Below, in pieces: positions 16,928 through 25,650 of a stretch of 64,000 bases of DNA. Source of the stretch: Bacteroidota bacterium (GTDB taxonomy: Bacteria; Bacteroidota; Bacteroidia; Bacteroidales; Porphyromonadaceae); NCBI GenBank assembly GCA_023395395.1, contig JAEWZH010000017.1, forward strand, positions 62,001 through 126,000. Direction: 5' to 3'. Made by a program: the position numbers and the translations under genes. Position 1 is the first letter of the stretch. Every line of letters begins with the position of its first letter. The notes below the pieces were generated by a model, which made no database searches, was not told the DNA's origin, and was given only the letters and a program-made list of their open reading frames with translations.

Positions 16928-17992
16928 TTAGCTCATAATGAATAGCACTAAATCCACCAGTATCTCCTCCCCACTACCCTCATCGCTGTACATCCCCTTG
17001 CTGCGAGCATCACACTTACGTATGTACTTTATGATATTCAATACTTTACTCGCCTTATAATGGCGCAAACCTGCCATATACTCCTGCACAAAGAAGCGAT
17101 TACTTATCCCCAGTTGTTTCATTACGCTCTGCTCACTTTGTCTATCTGTCGCATAAAATGCAATCAACAGATTAGCGAAGTAACTAAAAAGCTGAGGCAA
17201 GATCATCTGCACAGGTGTCTTCTTTTCGTCCGCAGCGAGTACCATCGCCACTTTCATCGCTTCACCTCTTTGCCCATAGGCGAGCGCCTTGCGGAGGTCA
17301 AACACGCTAAACTCCTTATTCCATCCCGTGTACTCCAGTACCATCTCCGGTGTCACCATCTGCCTTGCTTCCGCAACAAGCGCAGTGGATAGCTTCTCCA
17401 TCTCACTATCCAGACGCGTCAGATCCGTACCAATCCGCTGAGCCACCATATCCTGTGCCTGCATCGACAGCTGTAGACCATGCTCGGCGGCGATAGGCTG
17501 AATATACGGAGTAATCTGATAGTCCCGAATCTCCTTGCTCTCGACAAGTACTCCACCCCTCTCCAACTCCTTTACAAAAGCCATCCGCCTATTGAGCTTC
17601 TTGCCCCCTTTGATACAGACGACCAAGATATTGAAGGGATTGGGATGCGACAGTAGCTGAGTAAGCCCAGCAAGAGGCTGACCGCTACCGCTCTCACTTG
17701 TACTTGCTGTAATCAATCCTTGAGCCTCACGCACCACCACAATAGTTCGCTCACCCCCCATAGGATACCTTCGGCAGGTGGCTATTATATCCTCAATAGT
17801 GCAACTAGATCCATATAGGACAGAATGATTAAAGTCTCGCTCCCCCTCATCAGGCATATAGGTAGATACGATTTTTTTCTCTATCTTGTCCGTGAAATAC
17901 TCCTCCTCTCCCATCAATATATAGATAGGGAAAGGTTTCTGATCCGTACGGATCTGAGAGAGTATCTCCAGAGGTTTGTCGCTATAAGGCAT
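16928..17992 (-). CDS. holA: DNA polymerase III, delta subunit
   Basis: A 354-residue clamp-loader subunit that opens the beta sliding clamp. The N-terminus PIYILMGEEEYFTDKIEKKI (about 20-39) is the typical HolA start of a degenerate AAA+ domain, and the C-terminal third is the helical collar domain. I place the start at ATG 17992 (MPYSDK). An open frame extends upstream to 18145, but it would cross the promoter element at 18028-18035 and overlap the divergent gene. The region between the two starts is a divergent promoter. Confidence 0.9.
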   Translation of the reverse strand: MPYSDKPLEILSQIRTDQKPFPIYILMGEEEYFTDKIEKKIVSTYMPDEGERDFNHSVLYGSSCTIEDIIATCRRYPMGGERTIVVVREAQGLITASTSESGSGQPLAGLTQLLSHPNPFNILVVCIKGGKKLNRRMAFVKELERGGVLVESKEIRDYQITPYIQPIAAEHGLQLSMQAQDMVAQRIGTDLTRLDSEMEKLSTALVAEARQMVTPEMVLEYTGWNKEFSVFDLRKALAYGQRGEAMKVAMVLAADEKKTPVQMILPQLFSYFANLLIAFYATDRQSEQSVMKQLGISNRFFVQEYMAGLRHYKASKVLNIIKYIRKCDARSKGMYSDEGSGEEILVDLVLFIMS

Positions 17993-18027
17993 GCTCCGTG
18001 ATTGTGTTACTGGTGGTCTTTGCACCA

Positions 18028-18035
18028 CAAATATA
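18028..18035 (-). promoter_or_regulatory. -7 promoter element for holA
   Basis: TATATTTG on the minus strand, 36 bases before the chosen holA ATG, in the 57-base divergent gap. Confidence 0.55.
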
Positions 18036-18049
18036 GCTAAATAAGTAAA

Positions 18050-18502
18050 ATGAAGAGCGACCAACGCCCTACAGTATTCGATCCCATCCGACAAAAACGG
18101 GTTGCACTCACCCCAGAAGAGCGAGTGCGGCAAGCGTTGGTTCATTTCTTGCTCACAGAGCTTGGTTACCCCCCTGCCCGCCTAGCCAATGAATACACCA
18201 TCACCGTAGGCAAGCTCTCCAGACGGTGCGATACCGTAGTCTTTGACGAAGTCCTCCGCCCTATTATGGTACTGGAGTACAAAGCTTCACACATACCACT
18301 CTCCCAAGCCGTAATCCAGCAAGCTTGGCAGTACAATAGTGCTCTCGGCGTCCCCTATATCTGCCTCTCCAATGGCTCCACTACACTCGTCTACCGCATC
18401 GGCTATGATGGACTCCAAACCACCCAGCTCCCCTCCATCCCTACCTACCAAGAGCTCTGTATCAGACACGAAAGAGGTAGCAGTGACGAATCCCATCCGT
18501 AG
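18050..18502 (+). CDS. Small protein with type I restriction HsdR N-terminal domain
   Basis: A 150-residue protein matching the HSDR_N_2 family: TPEERVRQALVHFLLTELGY, then RCDTVVFD with the conserved Asp and MVLEYKAS (the Glu-x-Lys of a PD-(D/E)XK nuclease fold), followed by a conserved ICLSNG strand. The motor and full restriction domains are absent, so it is a free-standing nuclease-fold protein. Genes like this are common beside holA in Bacteroidota, from memory. Whether it cuts DNA is unknown. It is transcribed divergently from holA. Confidence 0.75.
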   Translation: MKSDQRPTVFDPIRQKRVALTPEERVRQALVHFLLTELGYPPARLANEYTITVGKLSRRCDTVVFDEVLRPIMVLEYKASHIPLSQAVIQQAWQYNSALGVPYICLSNGSTTLVYRIGYDGLQTTQLPSIPTYQELCIRHERGSSDESHP

Positions 18503-18556
18503 AGCCGTCTCTGCTACGATATAGAAGAGGTGAATTTATCTGTACAGGTAATTTTG

Positions 18557-18660
18557 TTTACTATAGAGAAAATCTGACCGCTCTACAGAGGAAAGCTGAC
18601 CGCTCTATAGAGGAGAGCTGACCGCTCTATAGAGGGAATCTAACTGCTCTATGGAAGCTT
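18557..18660. repeat. 22-nt tandem repeat array, locus 1
   Basis: About four and a half head-to-tail 22-base units with the pattern GACCGCTCTATAGAGG plus six variable bases (units begin near 18557, 18579, 18601, 18623 and 18645). Each has a palindromic core CTCTATAGAG. The first and last units are degenerate. The array sits in the 368-base gap between the HsdR-N gene and the IS remnant; the rest of the gap contains no gene. Confidence 0.8.
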
Positions 18661-18870
18661 TCAGGGATTGTCATAAGGAGCTGAAGCATCGGTGGTTACC
18701 TTCCATTAGAGGATAAATAGGTAACGATTCGGAAACGAGCGAGGTGTTTTCGTCGCTCGTGTTTGCTATGACAATGAACGCTTCTACTCTTATAATACTC
18801 CCCATAAACTAGACAACTAACAAAGTGGTATACTTGAGAGCGACGTAGGTAGCAAAAGACGAATTGAGGG

Positions 18871-19480
18871 GTGAGAGACGATACAGAGTTTGGCGAAGCG
18901 ATACGAAGTCAGCCCGAGCAAGTCATGGATGTGTACCATACCGAACACCCTACAGCAGGAGTTGTACATATGCGTGATATGCTAAGACTAAGAGGTTACT
19001 TGATTAATGAGAAGCGTGTAAGGCGACTTATGCGTAAGATGGACATTTTGGTAATCTCCCCACAGAAGAGCCTCACAAAGGGGACTGTGGCGAGCTATGT
19101 ACATCCGTACTTGCTTAGAGGGCTTAAGGTAGAGCGCCCCAATCAGGTTTGGTCGACAGACATCTCCTATATCCCTATGGAGAAGGGATTTATGTACCTC
19201 TACGCTGTGATAGATGTGTATAGCCGATTTGTAGTTGGCTGGAAGCCTCCAATACGCTTTCAGCCAACAACTGCACAGAACTTGTAAAGGAGTGTATAGA
19301 GCAGTATGGTTGCCCGGAGATTATCAACTCAGACAAGCCGTACAATACACAAGCAAAAAGTGGGTAGAGCTATTAGAGGAAAAGGGTATAAAGATAAGTA
19401 TGGATGGAAAAGGTCGCCGGATAATATCCGGATAGAGCGCTTCTGGAGAAGCATCAAACAGGAATGGGGAGTAGTATATA
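18871..19480 (+). pseudogene. IS3-family transposase (OrfB) remnant
   Basis: A DDE-integrase fragment with VYHTEHPTAG, RVRRLMRKM, PYLLRGL, then RPNQVWSTDISYI (first catalytic Asp). After about 19240 the frame is broken. The continuation (QYGCPEIINSD with the second Asp, then VQYTSKKWVELLEEKGIKIS and RIERFWRSIKQE with the Glu) is spread over other frames, with small insertions or deletions near 19240, 19335 and 19415. OrfA, the OrfB N-terminus and the last residues are missing. I could not find terminal inverted repeats. It is inactive. Confidence 0.88.
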
Positions 19481-19541
19481 CATCCCACATTTCACTAACA
19501 AATCGTCTTTCTTTTTTTGCTAAATAACAATAAAAAAAACA

Positions 19542-19573
19542 TTTGGGCACTATAGCTATTATCGCTATATTTG
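19542..19573 (+). promoter_or_regulatory. Promoter for the GLPGLI operon
   Basis: -33 TTTG (19542-19545), a 20-base spacer and -7 TATATTTG (19566-19573), placing transcription start close to 19580. Confidence 0.7.
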
Positions 19574-19576
19574 CGA

Positions 19577-19631
19577 AGAGACAAACACAATTGATGACGA
19601 CGATATCCAAATGCATTGTGTTTGAGTCTCT
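19577..19631 (+). promoter_or_regulatory. Leader hairpin at the 5' end of the GLPGLI transcript
   Basis: AGAGAC plus AAACACAAT (19577-19591) pairs with ATTGTGTTT plus GTCTCT (19615-19631), 15 bp with a 2-base bulge and a 23-base loop, right at the expected transcript start. It may stabilise the mRNA 5' end or be a remnant of the adjacent IS. Confidence 0.55.
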
Positions 19632-19724
19632 ACGCAGGGACATTTTGTTGCGAAGAATTTACTGATATAGCGGTTCCCATAGCATTCTTATAGGTGTTAG
19701 ATGTTTTTGTTGATATTAAATCAC

Positions 19725-20546
19725 ATGTTTATGAAAAATTACGGGCTATTTATCCTTATTATATCCCTTATGACTGGACTACCGGCTAGTGCCCAGTCTT
19801 ATAAGGCAATGTATAAGCAAGAAGAGGTAAATCTGCATGATGGAGAAGTCACTCGAGATATCTTAATGCTCGAGATTTCCAAAGGCGGTATAAGCTCATT
19901 CCAAAGCTATTATACGCTTCAAAGAGACTCGATAGGGAAGGCGTGTCGAGATGCAGGCATGAGTTTGCAAGAAAGAATGGCACAAATGCGGACTGTTCCA
20001 CCTGGTTCAAGGAATATATTATTTTATAACCCCATGGAAATGAAGTATACCGAACTGGATTATGGATATTATTATTTCAAGACAGTCGAGGATATAAAGG
20101 CACCTGACTATGCCTTTGAAGATTCCACAAAATTGGTCGCTGGATATACTTCAGAAATGGCAACAGCGCACCTATATGGTAGAGATTGGGTGATCTATTA
20201 TACCACTGAAATTCCTCTCCCTTATGGACCATGGAAAATCAATGGGTTGCCAGGGCTGGTAACAGAGGCATACTCCACAGATAGGGCCTATAAATTTACG
20301 CTGACGGGCTTTGAGGTCTTGGATGAAAATGTAAATATTGAAATCCCTCTAAAGATGCTCAATCAGCCAGTTCAAGAAGTAAGCCGAAATGAGCTGATGT
20401 GGATTAGGAAACAAATTGCTTGCAAGGATCCTAGACCCATCATCAAGAAATACGGCAAGAACTATGACATGAGCGGTATGTACCACGACAAGATAGATAG
20501 GATGTATAGAGAGCTATCCAAGCGCTACCAATATATCGAGCAGTAA
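19725..20546 (+). CDS. GLPGLI family secreted protein
   Basis: About 273 residues with a signal peptide (MKNYG start, cleavage near PASAQ) and the family signature GPWKINGLPGLVTEA (about residues 165-180). The function of GLPGLI proteins is unknown; they are usually encoded next to a carboxypeptidase-regulatory-like outer-membrane barrel, as here (4 bases downstream). Starts at 19725 (MFMKN) and 19731 (MKNYG) are about equally likely; an ATG at 19701 would spoil the signal peptide. Confidence 0.85.
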   Translation: MFMKNYGLFILIISLMTGLPASAQSYKAMYKQEEVNLHDGEVTRDILMLEISKGGISSFQSYYTLQRDSIGKACRDAGMSLQERMAQMRTVPPGSRNILFYNPMEMKYTELDYGYYYFKTVEDIKAPDYAFEDSTKLVAGYTSEMATAHLYGRDWVIYYTTEIPLPYGPWKINGLPGLVTEAYSTDRAYKFTLTGFEVLDENVNIEIPLKMLNQPVQEVSRNELMWIRKQIACKDPRPIIKKYGKNYDMSGMYHDKIDRMYRELSKRYQYIEQ

Positions 20547-20550
20547 CCGG

Positions 20551-23163
20551 ATGCGTAGATACTTGACCCTATTATTATTTGCCTTACTCCCCCTTTTGCT
20601 ATCTGAGTCTATATCGAATGCTCAGACGGTGATTGAGGGAGAGGTTTTGGAGAAGGGAAATGGAGCCAAGGTAGATGGTGCTATGCTCTACCTTATAGAT
20701 GCCGAGACCAATAAGTCGCTAAGCATCACACAGAGTGACGAGAATGGTCTCTTCTCATTTAAGAGTTCGAAGGCACTCGAGACTGGACAAGACCTTATCG
20801 TCAGAGGGTCGCTACTCGGCTACAAACCCCTCAAGGTCGTTATCCAGTATCGTAGCGATATGACCTTGCGACTGGAGATGGAGGCAACCACTTTCGAGCT
20901 AAGAGAGGTAGAGATACATGCCCCTGCCATTAGAGAGGTGGGAGATACGATTGTATACCGCACCTCTGCATTTGCTCAAAAGCAAGATCTGACGCTATCG
21001 CAAGTGATAGACCGCATGCCTGGGCTTGAGGTTGTAGGAGGGCAAATTAAATACGAGGGGAAGGCAATCAATAAGTTTTACATTGAGGAGATGGATCTGC
21101 TTGGGAGGCGGTATGGCATTGCGAGCAATAGTCTACGCCCCGAGGATGTAGCAGCTGTGGAGATTTTCCGCAACCACGAGCCTATCCGCATGCTGGGGGA
21201 GCAGTCGCTATCTGATAGAGCAGCACTCAATATCAAGCTCACAGAGAGAGCAAAAGGGCGATGGCTCGCTTGGGCCACTGCTGGCGTAGGGGCTAGTCCA
21301 TTGCTCTATGACCTCAATGCCCGACTGATGAGATTTAATACTTCGACACAAGGAATTTATCTCGCCAAGGCAGATGATACGGGTAGGGATATGTCTGCCG
21401 AACTCCGAAATCATGAGCAGTCAATGAGTCGAAAATTGACTTTTTCACTAAGTGACTACACTTCTCCCGACTTCTACAATAGCATGAGTGAATCACTCAA
21501 GGCTTCACCTGTCGGGAAGCGACAGAGATTCAATCACTCCTACGTGCTATCGGGCAATCAGCTCTTCAGACTTGGCGACTATCAATTTCTCCGTATCAAT
21601 GCCATCTACAGTGATGAGCGCTTTAGCTCCTCAAAGCGGGAGAGGATAGATTATATTCTACCCGATGGTAGTTCAAGCAGATTGGAGAGTGAGCAGAAAT
21701 ATCAATTGCGAGAGCGCAGGATGATACTGGAGGGAGACTATGAATACAATGGCGATGCCTCGTTCTTTAATAATAAGACCAAGATCGAGCACCAATCGAG
21801 ACATAGCCAAGGCACCGTCTCTCACGACAATGCGCCTTACCAACAAGACCTATCGCTCCCATATACGAGGGTGGAAAATCATATCGAATACCTCTTTAGG
21901 GTGGGTGGCACCTTAGTAAGACTCGATAATATCACTAAGTACCTATCTCGCAATCAGTCGATAGATATTTCTATACCTCGTAGCCAAGCTATCCAAAGCA
22001 AACTCTTTGATAATAGTCTTGCAGTGGGGGCAAACTGGCAGTGGGGCGAGCATCAGCTGGAGAATACCCTACAATGGGATACTCAGTACCACAATATCGG
22101 GGTAGAAAGCTCATGGTTAGAGCATAAGCCCTCCGCACCATCCAAGTATCTATCGAGCAGTATCGGGTGGACACCACAGTACGATTGGAAAAGCGACGGA
22201 TGGCATATAATGGCGGAACTACCAATTACCTACTACCTATACAGGTATCCCCAAGCCCACGACAATTTTGCCAAGGCAAATATCACCCTCTCCGGCAGTC
22301 GCTTCTGGGACAATAATCTCAAGCTAAACGCTTCGTATCGCTTCTACCACAATCTACTGGGAGCAGCGAGCCAATTCCCTGGGCTTAAGATTATCGACTC
22401 ACGGAAGCTGACAGAGAGGCTACCCAACCCTTATCAAGGGCATACACATCTAGGCACCCTTAGTCTGTCCTATACAGTCCCTATGAGTGGGACCGCAATC
22501 ACCGCAGGCAGCAGCCTCTCTCAGAGAAAGAGACTCTATACCTCAGCTAGCTCTCTCCAAGATGGCTTCATCATCTTCAGACAGATAGAGCGCCCCTCAC
22601 AATCGAGCACATGGGGAGCAAATCTCCGTGTGGCTCAGACCTTTTGGCGAGGCAATATGGATATTGCGGTCATGGGCTCATACAGCCGCGACTGGTATGA
22701 TATGTACATCCAAGGAGAGGTCATTGGGCTCATCAACGATAGCTATACTGGAGGGTTGGACTTATCATTTCGCATCTCTCCCGATGTCAAGCTAGACTAC
22801 TTTGGGCATATCACGGGGAGCAATACGCATAGTCGAGAGGGCACGGGAGGTATTCGTCCTAGACTGCTGAGCCAAAGGCACAAAGGCACCCTACTCGTAT
22901 GGCTGTCCGACCAATGGTCTGCCACAGCCACAGCGGAGTACCATAATACACGCCAAGGGGGTAACCAAACTAGCACTGAAGCGACTTTCCTTGACCTCGG
23001 GGTGAAATACCAAACCAAGAAGTTCAGAATCGACCTACTCCTATCTAATATCACCAATCAAAGGGACTATGAGGTTATAACCATCTCTACCCCTCACTCC
23101 TATCAGACGATTACTCCACTAAGACCAATGGAAGTGCTCCTCACCTTTACATTTTCCCGATAG
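20551..23163 (+). CDS. TonB-receptor-like outer membrane beta-barrel with CarboxypepD_reg domain
   Basis: An 870-residue protein: signal peptide (1 to about 24, ending ISNAQ), a carboxypeptidase-regulatory-like sandwich (about 26-115), a plug-like domain (about 135-230, with LSQVIDRMPGLEVVGGQIKY and IEEMDLLG), then a long barrel of alternating strands to the terminal LTFTFSR. It resembles the barrel partner of GLPGLI proteins rather than a classical receptor, since the plug is short. The role may be transport or surface assembly; the ligand is unknown. It is in one operon with the GLPGLI gene. Confidence 0.85.
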   Translation: MRRYLTLLLFALLPLLLSESISNAQTVIEGEVLEKGNGAKVDGAMLYLIDAETNKSLSITQSDENGLFSFKSSKALETGQDLIVRGSLLGYKPLKVVIQYRSDMTLRLEMEATTFELREVEIHAPAIREVGDTIVYRTSAFAQKQDLTLSQVIDRMPGLEVVGGQIKYEGKAINKFYIEEMDLLGRRYGIASNSLRPEDVAAVEIFRNHEPIRMLGEQSLSDRAALNIKLTERAKGRWLAWATAGVGASPLLYDLNARLMRFNTSTQGIYLAKADDTGRDMSAELRNHEQSMSRKLTFSLSDYTSPDFYNSMSESLKASPVGKRQRFNHSYVLSGNQLFRLGDYQFLRINAIYSDERFSSSKRERIDYILPDGSSSRLESEQKYQLRERRMILEGDYEYNGDASFFNNKTKIEHQSRHSQGTVSHDNAPYQQDLSLPYTRVENHIEYLFRVGGTLVRLDNITKYLSRNQSIDISIPRSQAIQSKLFDNSLAVGANWQWGEHQLENTLQWDTQYHNIGVESSWLEHKPSAPSKYLSSSIGWTPQYDWKSDGWHIMAELPITYYLYRYPQAHDNFAKANITLSGSRFWDNNLKLNASYRFYHNLLGAASQFPGLKIIDSRKLTERLPNPYQGHTHLGTLSLSYTVPMSGTAITAGSSLSQRKRLYTSASSLQDGFIIFRQIERPSQSSTWGANLRVAQTFWRGNMDIAVMGSYSRDWYDMYIQGEVIGLINDSYTGGLDLSFRISPDVKLDYFGHITGSNTHSREGTGGIRPRLLSQRHKGTLLVWLSDQWSATATAEYHNTRQGGNQTSTEATFLDLGVKYQTKKFRIDLLLSNITNQRDYEVITISTPHSYQTITPLRPMEVLLTFTFSR

Positions 23164-23222
23164 ACAACCCGAGATTAACTCCTCACAATCAAGAAACTAA
23201 GAACCCTCAAAGAGGGCAACGA

Positions 23223-23252
23223 TTGGCATGTCGGGAAAAATCGGTAACTTTG
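23223..23252 (+). promoter_or_regulatory. Promoter for the glycogen-synthase-like gene
   Basis: -33 TTGG (23223-23226), 18 bases, -7 TAACTTTG (23245-23252). Confidence 0.6.
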
Positions 23253-23325
23253 GAGGTGCAAAATATATCAAAATGGCAGATGATATGCTCCCTGCGCAAA
23301 GTATTTACTATTAAGTGATGTGAGA

Positions 23326-24186
23326 ATGGTGACGATGAGGAAAAAGAAGGTGGCGAAGAAAAAAGTCCTTTATCTAGCACAGGAAATCTATCCCTATCTG
23401 GAAGATAGCCCTGTAGGTAAGGAGTCCAAATTGATCCCCTTGGGCATCTTGGAGCGTGGCAATGACATCCGAACCTTTATGCCCAATTATGGTATAATCA
23501 ATGAACGCCGCAACCAGCTTCACGAAGTCATCCGCCTATCGGGTGTCAATCTCACGGTCAATGACAAGGTACACCAACTCATCATCAAAGTAGCTAGCCT
23601 AATGCCTCAGAGGATGCAAGTCTACTTCATCGACAATGACGATTTTTACGGTCGCAAAGGAGTCTTCACTGAGGAGGATGGAACCTACTACCGAGACAAT
23701 GCAGAACGTGCTGTATTTTTTATCCGAGGGGTGTTTGAAACAGTAAAGAAGCTTCGCTGGATTCCAGACATTATTCACTGCCAAGGATGGTTTACAGGAC
23801 TAGCACCATTGTATCTCCGTACGATGCTCAAGGACGATCCTGCACTCTCCAGAGCTAAGATTGTCTACTCTGCTTATGACACTGCGCCGGACTTTCCTTT
23901 TGATGATCAGCTGACAAGTGTGCTGGCGTACGACAACATCCGACATCCTCTCTTAAATGGAGATAAGCTAAATCGGGAGGCGCTTATAGCACTTATTCTA
24001 GAGTATGTGGATGGGATTATCTACTCCGAAAGCGATGCTAGCGATGAACTCAAAAGGGTTATCTTCGAGTCTGGTGCAAAAGCTCTTAACTTTGAGGGAG
24101 ACGATAAGCTGATAGAGACGGTGGCGGATTTTTACACGGATGTCATAGGTCGTGAAGAGGAGGAAGATACGGACGAGGACGAATAG
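23326..24186 (+). CDS. Glycogen/starch synthase N-terminal-domain protein (GT5-like)
   Basis: About 286 residues covering only the first Rossmann domain of a GT5 synthase: KKVLYLAQEIYPYL, then IRTFMPNYGIINERR, PDIIHCQGWFTGLAPLYLR, and a C-terminal EYVDGIIYSESDASDEL. The ADP-glucose-binding K-T-G-G motif is replaced by SPVGKES, and the whole second domain is missing, so glycogen synthesis is unlikely. It ends in an acidic tail (EEEEDTDEDE). Bacteroidota genomes keep such a gene next to a DUF4270 lipoprotein, as here. An alternative start is ATG 23335. The real role is unknown. Confidence 0.75.
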   Translation: MVTMRKKKVAKKKVLYLAQEIYPYLEDSPVGKESKLIPLGILERGNDIRTFMPNYGIINERRNQLHEVIRLSGVNLTVNDKVHQLIIKVASLMPQRMQVYFIDNDDFYGRKGVFTEEDGTYYRDNAERAVFFIRGVFETVKKLRWIPDIIHCQGWFTGLAPLYLRTMLKDDPALSRAKIVYSAYDTAPDFPFDDQLTSVLAYDNIRHPLLNGDKLNREALIALILEYVDGIIYSESDASDELKRVIFESGAKALNFEGDDKLIETVADFYTDVIGREEEEDTDEDE

Positions 24187-24200
24187 ATTAGAATAGACAG

Positions 24201-25628
24201 ATGATGAAAAAGAAAACTATAATATGGACTACCATCGCAGCTATGCTACTCTTGCTGGGATGCGACAGCAATAATAACCCGATTGGATCTGAGGTTCTAC
24301 CCGACTACCTCAAGAGTAAGGCGATTAGCCAGAACTTCAAGGTAACGTTACGCACGGTAGAGGCGGGGACCGAAGGTCACAACGAAAATATATATGTAAG
24401 TAGTTCTCGTGGCTACCTTGGAAGTATTCCAAATGAGGAATTTGGAGCGATAAAGAGTGAGTATCTAACTCAGTTTTACGTGCCACAGGGTTTTAAGTTT
24501 AGAGACGAGAGCGAAATCCAAGTGATTGACTCCGTACGCCTCCATCTCTATTATGATGGTTTTGTAGGGGATACTATTTCCAATATGTCTGTCTCTGCTT
24601 ATCGGTTGGCTAAACCTCTTGAGCACAACAAATACACAATTACTGACATCACAGGCTACGTGGGCGACGAACTAGGCGCAGCATCATACTGGGCAGGAAG
24701 AGGCTCAAGCAAGGTTTACGATGCTACTGGAGCTCAAAAAGGATATAGAATCTCTATCCCTTTGCCAACAGAATTGGGACAAGAGTTTTTTGATCGCTCC
24801 AAAGCTGGGGATCCAGTCTTTGCTAGTCAGACAGCCTTTGACCAGTGGTTTTCTGGCGTGTATCTGCAGGTAGCGACTGGGCAGGGAAGCGTGATTAGGA
24901 TCACCAGTACTGAGCTATCATTTTACTATGCTAAGGAGGTAGAAAAAGAAGACCCAACGACCAAGGAGAAGACAAAGGTAAAACAGGCGTTTTCCCAATC
25001 TCTGATACATACCTCCGAGGTGCCACAACTCTCCATGTTTGTCAATTATAACCTCGACAAGCTACTATCCTCTACGACACATGTCAATATCAAGGCTCCT
25101 GCGGGGACTTGGGTGGAGATGACAATTCCAACCACAGAGATTGAGAAAACACTCAAGGAGGCTCCAGAAGGCTATACCCGAAGGCTGAATGCAGCGACCT
25201 ATACACTACAGGGCTTACAGGCTGAGGGGTCGTCAAATAATCAGGCCAACAAACTTCTTACCCCTCAGACATTACTAATGCTCCCCAAGGAGCGTGCTCA
25301 GGAATTCTTTGAGAAAGAACGTACTGAAAACGCCTCTTCTGAGATTTACACTTCATTTCTTGGAGAAATCACCGTCCAAGGATCTAATGCCTACTCCTTT
25401 GGAAATATCGGTTCGGTGATCCTAGATCATATCTCCAAAAATCCCGGCAAAGATTTAGTGGTTCTTCTCATCCCGGTAGAGCGCATATCTACATCTGCAG
25501 ACCAGGGTAATACGACGATTAGTTTGTCTCACCTGATCCTCCCTTCAGCAATACGTTTTGCTATTGATGAGAAAAATACAACCCTCGAGACCACGATTAT
25601 CGAACACAAGAGTGGTACTCCGTTTTAA
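24201..25628 (+). CDS. DUF4270 family lipoprotein
   Basis: A 475-residue lipoprotein with the signal MMKKKTIIWTT, then a hydrophobic core and LLLLGC lipobox (Cys about 21), followed by the family start IGSEVLPD. The bulk is predicted beta-rich, ending with LILPSAIRFAID. DUF4270 proteins are Bacteroidota surface or periplasmic lipoproteins of unknown function. ATG 24204 is an equivalent start. It follows the GT5-like gene by 14 bases and precedes the nuclease by 22 bases. Confidence 0.85.
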   Translation: MMKKKTIIWTTIAAMLLLLGCDSNNNPIGSEVLPDYLKSKAISQNFKVTLRTVEAGTEGHNENIYVSSSRGYLGSIPNEEFGAIKSEYLTQFYVPQGFKFRDESEIQVIDSVRLHLYYDGFVGDTISNMSVSAYRLAKPLEHNKYTITDITGYVGDELGAASYWAGRGSSKVYDATGAQKGYRISIPLPTELGQEFFDRSKAGDPVFASQTAFDQWFSGVYLQVATGQGSVIRITSTELSFYYAKEVEKEDPTTKEKTKVKQAFSQSLIHTSEVPQLSMFVNYNLDKLLSSTTHVNIKAPAGTWVEMTIPTTEIEKTLKEAPEGYTRRLNAATYTLQGLQAEGSSNNQANKLLTPQTLLMLPKERAQEFFEKERTENASSEIYTSFLGEITVQGSNAYSFGNIGSVILDHISKNPGKDLVVLLIPVERISTSADQGNTTISLSHLILPSAIRFAIDEKNTTLETTIIEHKSGTPF

Positions 25629-25650
25629 ATGAACTAGGGAGGGATATCCG

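Noticed and set aside
17993..18145. N-terminal extension of holA
   Set aside because: It crosses the holA promoter element and the divergent gene, and the known HolA fold starts after ATG 17992.
18557..18660. Possible CRISPR array
   Set aside because: The units are contiguous 22-base repeats with no unique spacers, and no cas gene is in the window. The same holds for 49962-50080.
23320..24186. Annotation as a functional glycogen synthase (glgA)
   Set aside because: The second domain and the K-T-G-G motif are missing, so the symbol is not justified.
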